Assembly (NCBI GenBank): GCA_037954665.1
Contig: JBBMOL010000140.1
Coordinates: forward strand, 310,001 to 374,000
DNA length: 64,000 bases
Source: Laguncularia racemosa
Lineage: Eukaryota > Streptophyta > Magnoliopsida > Myrtales > Combretaceae
Direction of reading: 5' to 3'
Positions 57,033-64,000 of the stretch are shown in pieces. Numbering within the stretch: the first letter of the stretch is position 1; the number at the start of each line of letters is the position of its first letter. The notes under the pieces are model-generated. The model made no database searches and had not been told where the DNA came from. It worked only from the letters and a program-made list of their open reading frames with translations. Both the position numbers and the translations under genes were made by a program.

Positions 57033-58138
57033 GGTTGATCACTAACTTTAATATGCCACAACACACTTAAACACCTACGGTTCGATCAAGCAACTAAGAC
57101 AATAAATACTTCTTGTCACTTCAAGTATAGTAAAATATATGAAGCATAAATAAATACTTCCAAGTAGTTAAGATATTAAATTCAACTAGCAAGTGTTTAA
57201 GTAATGAGTCTCATTAACCTTCACATTTAAATGCTTGTTTTTTAATTCAAATTTCACTACTTACTTTCCTTTCTTGGTCACAATTTCACACTCACAAATT
57301 AGTGTTAATGTGTAGCACCTTACACCATACACAATCCTTCAAAATCCACACCGCCACTTACTCTACATACACATATGGTGTATTCACTTCTATCCACAAC
57401 ACTAACACTTCAAGTGTAGCAACTTCTCACCTCAACACTACACATTGCAACTCTTCAATTTAAAACACCCTTACATCGCCACACATACACATAATCACAG
57501 TGCACTCACTTCACCACAACACCAATTCACGTTGTAACACCTTCACCTTAACACACATACAACACTTTAAAGTATACAATTCCTTGCCACTACACAACTC
57601 CAATTCGCCACTCACACAACTCAATTCACACCACAATTCACAAATAAAGGCAACAACAAGATCAAATTCTAATTACTCCACTAAATGCAACCTCCTCCAC
57701 AAATGGTAAGAACAATTCAAATTCAAATAACACTTATTTAATGCTACTCAATGAATTGCTTCAAACTTAAAGAAAGTTTTTGAATTCAAATGATTTACTT
57801 TTTCCCCACACAAGTTCAAATCTGGAATTTACAAGCAACAACACTCAATTCCAAAATCACACAAGGATCACACTTTCCTTTTACCAAAAAATATTGTATT
57901 TCTAATTCCACAACAAACACTAGGAAATACACTTCTTACTTTCCCTTCAAAGATAACAGCAACAAAAAGATGATAAGGAAAAATCACAATTGCTCCACGT
58001 CTACAACAACAAGTGGCAACTACAACTCCTCAACAACACAATTAAACAACTCAATCTCTAATACACAATTTTGGATTAAAATGTTAAGAATCCTAAAATT
58101 CTGAAATCATAATTTCACAATCCTTTCTCACAACCTAT
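57033..58138 (-). other. Noncoding leader of D2
   Basis: It is the counterpart of 20478-21732 in D1, rich in CA/AC words on the plus strand. No gag frame is seen on the minus strand. Plus-strand open frames at 57500-58104 are low complexity (Asn/Thr/Ser-rich) and not considered genes. Confidence 0.6.
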
Positions 58139-58150
58139 GCTTTAATACCA
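58139..58150 (-). other. Primer binding site of D2
   Basis: On the minus strand it reads tggtattaaagc, near the 5' LTR. It is a mutated form of the tRNA-Met site tggtatcagagc. Confidence 0.65.
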
Positions 58151-58155
58151 AATTA

Positions 58156-59055
58156 TGATGTGCCTAAATGATCAAATTCGAGCACATGAAACCAATTGAA
58201 GAACCACTTCAACAAGTCCCAAAAATGGCGTGAAGAACAAACTTTAAAACCTTAAATGTCCAATGATAATCACGTAAGTAACAATGATAACGACAATTCA
58301 CAATTTGCAACTTCCGAAATGGATTACAATAAACACAATCAAAAGGATATGAAATCAATTGAATTCTAACCCTAAAATTGCGTGAAAATTACAATAAAAA
58401 ATAAACTAATTCCTCACCAGATATAACTCACTAGTAGCGAATTAAAATGGATTTGATGTTGTTGATACTACATACAACAAGGATCAAATCCCCACTTGCC
58501 GCACTTCACTCAAGAAATGATAAGAGTATGTGAAAATGGAGGCAACCCTCACGTTTTCTAATATGAAAAATATGGTTCCAAAAGCTCCCACAAACCCTAC
58601 TTTAGCAAGTATTTATACTTGCTCTAATTAGGGTTAAAATGTCTGATAATTTACGTCTATACCACTAATGTGGTCGGTCCTAATTCAAAAAATACAACCA
58701 AATAAAATGTCCCAAAATGATTACAGAATAATCGGTTCAAAGAAAAATAATAAATACAAATATAGTCTTCAAAGAGCCTGTTCTTCAAGTTAATTGAATT
58801 CATTGGTTCAACTCATCTTCGGTTTAGGTCGGTCCATGAATAACCCACAAGTTGAGTTTTAGTGAGTTTGTTCATCGCCCTATAAGATCCGACAAGTATG
58901 CTTGCTGGAATACACAACACATAAGTAATATAAAAGAGGTTAGTATACAAATAATTCTAGGGTCGATTTGTTCAAAGAGGACCCTTATCGCCAAGATTCA
59001 AAATCTTTTGGCTCTTTTCCTAATGATAGGTCTTGTAGGATTTTGATTCCTATCA
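58156..59055 (-). repeat. 5' LTR of D2
   Basis: 900 bp, partner of 55073-55971, followed on the plus strand by cctaa. Confidence 0.9.
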
Positions 59056-59060
59056 CCTAA

Positions 59061-60891
59061 GTCAACACAAAGGTTGTAAGATGATAAAATGTGTAAAGAG
59101 TATTTAAGAGTCAAGAGAATGAAGATTCTTTACCAGTAGTCTCAACCCCTATTTATAGGGGTTAGGACCAATTTTGATTTAACAAGTGCATTCATATATA
59201 AGATTCTTTCCAAATTTTGTAAAGGGTATATCTTTGATCGGCTCCTTTCCTTATTTATTTAGAGTGTTTTTTCGTTATCCAGTTATGGGATGTACATGGA
59301 AATCTTTGATATTCTATGCTATGGTGATCTACAAGTGATCATTTTTTGCACAAAGAGTTTGAATAAGGGCCCAAATAAGTCAGATTAAGCCTTGGAGGTC
59401 CATGTCCAAAAAACTTTATCAACAAGTAGATAGGCCATGAGCTTGGGCTTGGCTTTACTAATTTAAAATGAGTTTGGTCAATTAGATTTCAATTTAGGAC
59501 CTTTTATGTATTCTTAAATGTATTAAGTTATTCTAATTAGGTTTTAGCCAATTCTTGGAGCCCATTTAATTCCTTTAAATTACAATTTATGAGTTATAAA
59601 TTATTTTAATCCATCGCTTATTTTTTACTCAAGTTTCAAAACTCAAACATTGAATTTCCTTATATAACAATAAATCCTAAATTATTGAAATTGCATATTT
59701 CTACAAATAAATTTTCTTATACTAAAAAGTTTGTGAAAGTAACTTTATGGAGTCATTTGATCTAACTTTTAGGACTTCATCATAAAGTTTGAATAAAAAC
59801 CAAGACTGTTTCCTAAAGATCCTAAATTTAGCTATTCAAGAAAATCATGGTAATATATTTTACCTTCTACTTTAATCTCTACATCCAATTGGTTAAAAAC
59901 TCTTCGTATGTGAAACCTTATACCAATCCTTCTATTTTACTCACTCTTTATAGTTTTCATCTTGTTCATGCTCAAATACCTTCTACACCACCTCTACATG
60001 AGCTATACCCATGAATATGTTAGAAAGCTTTCATTGTAACCTAGGAACTACATAAATTATTGTTGGATCTAGTTTAAATTCTTGTGAAACCAATTTAGAC
60101 CTCTACAGTAAGTATGTGTATAATATGTATGTTCCTATATGGTGATAACTTAGTTGTGTCATCATAGATTCTATTGTGTTTTTAAGTTTCTCATTAAAAT
60201 TAGTGCCAATTAGTATGTCCATGTTGAATTGGGTATAAGGTGGACTTATTATAGTGTTTTATAAATGGTTATATTACTCTCAGGCATGCATGATGTTGAT
60301 TTTGTAGTTTGATCTTAGTTTTAATGCCCTTTTTAGACTTATGCTGAAGTTTGGATAAAAAATTAATATAATTGCGCATGAAGTTACACAAGTATCAAAA
60401 AACTTAGATTTCAACCAAAGAGTTATGCACTTTAAAAAGTGATTTAATTAGTATTTAGAGGTCAAAATGTTTTTATGATGTTATAATTGGCCCTATTAAA
60501 GTGGGACTAGCATGATCACTAGATTGAGTTAGTGTGGTTACATGCAAAATTAGAATTAGTAACTTGATTTTGATGAATAGGTAAAACACCTCAAGAGCGC
60601 TTTATTCATTTTAGAATTTCTTGTACTTAAGTTTCACAATGTAATTAAATATTACACAAAGTAGTGGTCACAACTCACATGGATATATAGCTTTCTAAAA
60701 ATGGACAATTGATGAAAAAGTTATGGCTTTAGAAGTTATCGAGGCTGATGTTATAAATTGAGTATATTAGCTTGTATTATTTTATATAGCATATAAAATA
60801 TTGCATTGTTGATATTTGCATGTGTCACATATTACATAAGTTAGTTTAGAGACATTGGTGCAATATTGAAACTTTAAACTAAGGTGAAAAT
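59061..60891. other. AT-rich region without recognised genes
   Basis: The first 200 bp contain a TATA-like palindrome, ccctatttataggg (about 59149-59162), and may be the rest of an LTR interrupted by D2. The remainder is diverged AT-rich sequence in which I see no frame with motifs. Confidence 0.4.
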
Positions 60892-61920
60892 TGTAAGGCC
60901 CCAATGAATTCTATGGTGGCAAAGTCAAGTACACAACTAATCAAGAATCTATATAAGTAATATGGCATGGTTTGTTAGGTTAAAATCATAACAACTTTGT
61001 ACAAGTTTATATTTAATGAATGTTAAATGAGAATCATTTTAGCTACATATATATCATAGCATGATAAGGACCTTCAAACTAAGATTTTCTAAAATCTTAT
61101 TTTATGTTACCTAATTCATAATATAGGTTTGGTTTGAGAAAACTTTATGACCACCTTGATATGGAATCCTACACTATGATCATACACTTAACATATAAAA
61201 GATATTAACTTTGTCTCTATATCATAAGTGAACTTTAGCTCATGATAATGTGGTAAGACATAATCCAAATTTAGTAAGTAAAGTACGATCTCAATTTTAA
61301 GCATAGGCAAGAATCCCCATTGGTGAGGTGGATATATTAGTAAACAGGTATATGGGGAAATGGGACAAAAATGGATCAATCGCTATTTCTTGATTGCTGG
61401 ACTTTATTTCGAAGGAAACGAGCTAAATTGAAGAAGTCAGTACCTTTGGTACTGAGCTAAGCTATTTTTAGAACAAATTTCTTCATTTAATCCCTTAAAC
61501 AACCGAATTTGCTATTTTTAGTAATTTTTAAACAACCTCTATTTTAAGTTTCATTTGTGGCATTGTATTTGTCTTTTAATTTGCTACGTGTTCTTAAGTT
61601 TTAGGCATTTTTATTTTTGGTAGTTTTTAAGTGTTTCTATTTTTGGAAAATTTTCATGTTCTATTTTTAGCAGCTTTGTGTTTGCTATTACTTGTATTTC
61701 TTAGGGCATTGAATAGGTGGGCCTATTGAATATTATCGAAATTTTGAGCTGACTTTGCTCTATTTTGTCCTGAATTCTGGAATTCATAAAATTGTTAAAT
61801 TTGGATGCTAAATATCTAGGAATTCATATAATGAATTGATATTTGAAGATTGTACACCAAGTATTCACAGAATCAACGGTTTGTGATAAAATCCTATTTT
61901 AATCTCATGTGTTATGCTAC
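60892..61920 (+). repeat. Probable 5' LTR of element F
   Basis: It starts TGTAAGGCCCC. The end is uncertain; TCA at 61906-61908 lies 19 bp before the PBS. The partner LTR is outside the window, so the boundaries are inferred. Confidence 0.55.
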
Positions 61921-61927
61921 GTTAGTT

Positions 61928-61940
61928 AGTATCAGAGCCA
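61928..61940 (+). other. Primer binding site of element F
   Basis: tagtatcagagcc differs by one base from the complement of the initiator tRNA-Met 3' end. Confidence 0.7.
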
Positions 61941-61958
61941 TGTTCGCTCTTGGTAACA

Positions 61959-63012
61959 ATGGCACCCCGTAGACAAGCCAATCAATTTTGTGGTGTAATA
62001 GACAAGATGTATGATCGCAATGATCTAGATCAAAGAATCGGGCGGATGATTGACGAGCGATTGGATGTGGTGTTAGAACTTCGATTAGATGGAAATGTAG
62101 ATCAATTAGCAGACAAGATGGGTGCGTTAATGGGTAATCAGAATCAAAATCAAAACATCAACCCTAGACATGTGAGAAACCCTAATCCAATGCTAGATGC
62201 TAAAGAGGTAGAAGATGACTCCTCTTCTGTTGAAGAGGATGAACAGTATAATGTAGTACCACACAGGTGTGGTAGGCCACGTATAGAGGAAGACTAGAGG
62301 CATTGGGAACTAGGTATGAGAATGGAGATACCAAAGTTTCATGGAAGTCTCCAACTAGAAGAATTCTTAGATTAGTTGACCACAGTTGAGGAGATAATGG
62401 ATTTCAGAGGAGTTCCTAAGGACAAATGAGTGCAATTGATAGCAACCAGATTGCGTGGTAGGGCTATAACATGGTGGTAGTAATTAAAATTGACCTGAAA
62501 TAGGCTAGGAAAATAAAAAATTGCATTATGAAAAACGATAAAGAAACACCTGTGAGCAGCATTTTTGCCTTATAATTTCCACCATATTATGTACCAGAGG
62601 CTACAAAATCTTAGGCAAGGTACCAGGTCGGTGGATGATTACACTTCTGAGTTTTACTAGTTGATAGTTAGGAATGAACTTCAAGAAATGGATGACCAGT
62701 TAGTTGCTAGATACATTGGGGGGTTTGAGAGTGTAGATTCAAGATATGGTCAATTTATTTGACGTTGTTAGTGTATCAATTGCGCACCAAAGGGCATTGA
62801 TTATTGAGAAACAGCAGAGGCAATTTGGGAATAATATATGTAGTAGTGGTGTAACGGGTAGTGGAGGGGCTATTAGCAATAGTGATGTGAATCGTATAGG
62901 AAGTGAAACCTCAAATAATAATACTACTAGGTGTTTTAATAAACCTAGCATTAGTGGAGTGAAGTGCTTCAAGTGTAGTGAGGCCGGTCACTAGCAGTCT
63001 AAATGTAGGAAG
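61959..63012 (+). pseudogene. Element F gag
   Basis: A start at 61959 gives MAPRRQANQFCG. After an acidic linker and a stop at 62295, the chromovirus Gag domain follows: MRMEIPKFHGSLQLEEFLD (about 62318), ATRLRGRAITWW (about 62446), YQRLQNLRQGTRSVDDYTSE (about 62592-62655) and LVARYIGGFESVD. Frameshifts occur near 62480-62560 and 62740. A zinc knuckle, CFKCSEAGH-stop-QSKC (about 62962-63007), closes the gene. Not functional. Confidence 0.8.
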
Positions 63013-63720
63013 ATGGAGAAGAAGGCACTCTTTGTTGAGAATGAAGAGGAGGTAGATGATGAACATGTGTTTGAAGCTATAGGTGACAGAGGACTTGTCT
63101 TTGATTTCGAATATATTGAGGAGGAGCTTGTAATGGGAGATGGTAAAGAAATTTTGGTAGTTAGGAGATCCTATATGACTCCTAAGGCAATAAGGAAGAG
63201 TGGCTCAAGATCAATATTTTCCAATCCACTTGTACTATTTTAAACAAGGTATGTCGATTTATGATCCACTCGAGAAGCTGTGAGAATATTGTGTCCATAG
63301 AAGTCGTGCAAAAGTTAGGCATTAAGCCTTAACAACACTTGAAACCTTACAGGTTAGCTTGGCTAAAGAAAGTTGGCAAGGTAAGTGTCTAAATAAGCAT
63401 TAGTTACATTTTCCATTGGTTCTAAATATAAGGATTATGTTTGATGTGATGTTGTGACAATGGATGCTTGCCATTTGTTATTGGGAAGGTCGTGGCAAAT
63501 TGATAGGGGTGTGACTCATGATGGGAGAGCTAACACTTATAGTTTTAGATGTAAGGGTGTGAAGATTGTGTTGGTTCCTAATAGGGACACCACTGAGTCT
63601 AAATTTGTCAAACAAGTTAATAATTCCAACATGCTATCTTTAGTTAAGTTTGAGGAAGAGTTGCAGGATTCTAAAGTTGTCTTTGCTCTAGTGGGTAAGG
63701 AGATTGAGAAGGAAGTTGAA
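63013..63720 (+). pseudogene. Element F protease region
   Basis: An acidic linker (ENEEEVDDEHVFEAIGD) leads to a degenerate part where the catalytic Asp segment should be (63240-63450). Then VTFSIGSKYKDYV and MDACHLLLGRSWQIDRGVTH (63454-63560) mark the C-terminal half of the chromovirus protease. The same segments occur in D1 and D2 with different residues, which links D to this lineage. Confidence 0.75.
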
Positions 63721-64000
63721 GTACCTAAATTAGCAATTTTGGTTGTGGCAAAGTTTCAGGATATATTTCCCGATGAGTTACCAGATGGGTTACCACCGCT
63801 ATGTGACATCCAATACCAAATTGATCTTGAGCTTGGTGTAGCCCTGCTTAACAGACCACATTATTGAATGAGCCCTATAAAACATGAGGATTTAAAGAGG
63901 TAGGTTGAAGAATTGCTTGAGAAGGGTTTTATTCGAAAGAGTTTAAGTTTGTTCATAGTTTCGACTCTTTTAACCCTCAAGAAGGATGGCACCTAGTGTA
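63721..64000 (+). pseudogene. Element F reverse transcriptase, N-terminal part
   Basis: KFQDIFPDELPDGLPPLCDI (about 63751-63810), then, after a stop, MSPIKHEDLKR and VEELLEKGFIRKS. This is the entry to chromovirus RT. It runs off the window. Confidence 0.8.

Larger units (their letters stand above)
55073..59055 (-). mobile_element. Element D2: second protease-only retrotransposon, minus strand
   Basis: LTRs (55073-55971 and 58156-59055) have TGATAGGAAT...GGCACATCA ends on the minus strand. The target duplication cctaa is at 55068-55072 and 59056-59060. The PBS, leader, protease, 39-bp repeats and tail are in the same order as in D1, and gag, RT, RNase H and integrase are absent. Unlike D1, protease and tail are in one frame without frameshift. 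It is diverged from D1, so the family is old and transposed more than once. Confidence 0.9.
60892..64000 (+). mobile_element. Element F: degenerate chromovirus (Ty3/Gypsy), 5' part
   Basis: A probable LTR starts TGTAAGGCCCCAATG at 60892. A tRNA-Met type PBS is at 61928-61940, followed by gag, protease and the start of RT in the order of plant chromoviruses of Tekay/Del type. Many stops are present. The 3' part lies beyond the window. Confidence 0.8.

Noticed and set aside
57500..58104. Plus-strand open frames of 69 and 104 codons
   Set aside because: They are Asn/Ser/Thr-rich low-complexity translations of the CA-rich D2 leader and antisense to the element.
1..64000. CRISPR arrays, bacterial operons, rRNA genes or intact host genes
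   Set aside because: No regular spaced direct repeats with unique spacers, no ribosomal RNA signature and no intact plant gene structure were seen. The 39-bp arrays are contiguous coding repeats.

Overview
The window is repeat-dense plant nuclear DNA made of nested LTR retrotransposons and one LINE; I recognise no intact host gene. Evidence for a flowering-plant genome: Ty3/Gypsy elements of the Athila type (PBS matching tRNA-Asp, extra ORF after integrase) and of the chromovirus type (PBS matching tRNA-Met), a Ty1/Copia element of SIRE/Maximus type, an L1-like LINE, AT-rich spacers and a 500-base assembly gap (26134-26633). The species cannot be named from the sequence. Every coding region is a relic with in-frame stops or frameshifts.

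Layout, 1-25410: Athila-type element A, 5' end outside the window, is the host of a pile of insertions. A solo LTR (827-2476, TSD gtcaa) sits early in pol. A complete Athila-type element B (3445-17152, equal 1353-bp LTRs, TSD agtgc) sits in the reverse transcriptase, and itself carries a reverse solo LTR of family C (12219-13666, TSD cccat) in its third ORF. A reduced chromovirus-like element D1 (19420-23715, TSD gaagg) sits in A's 3' noncoding region. A's 3' LTR begins at about 25006 and is cut at 25411 by another LTR (E) that runs into the gap. Subtracting these insertions keeps A's pol in one frame, which confirms the boundaries.

Layout, 26634-53480: after the gap come the 3' end of a second family C LTR, one copy of a repeat X, a long AT-rich tract, and an L1-like LINE split into three ordered pieces (32222-33400, 49047-49170, 51800-52970). 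Between the pieces lie an inverted copy of X that contains a complete Copia element on the minus strand (33506-41466, two 1509-bp LTRs, TSD cccga), a convergent inverted pair of LTR-like arms (45477-49046), and a foldback MITE-like element cut by a solo LTR (49732-51166).

Layout, 53481-64000: AT-rich sequence, a second copy of the reduced element on the minus strand (D2, 55073-59055, TSD cctaa), more AT-rich sequence, then the 5' part of a degenerate chromovirus F (60892 to the window end) with LTR, PBS, gag, protease and the first part of reverse transcriptase.

The most unusual item is the D family. Both copies have LTRs, a tRNA-Met type PBS and one ancestral reading frame consisting only of a retropepsin domain, a 39-bp (13-codon) tandem repeat array and the C-terminal tail of a chromovirus polyprotein. 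Gag, reverse transcriptase, RNase H and integrase are absent from both, so D looks like a mobilised non-autonomous family with its own compact protein rather than two independently decayed elements.
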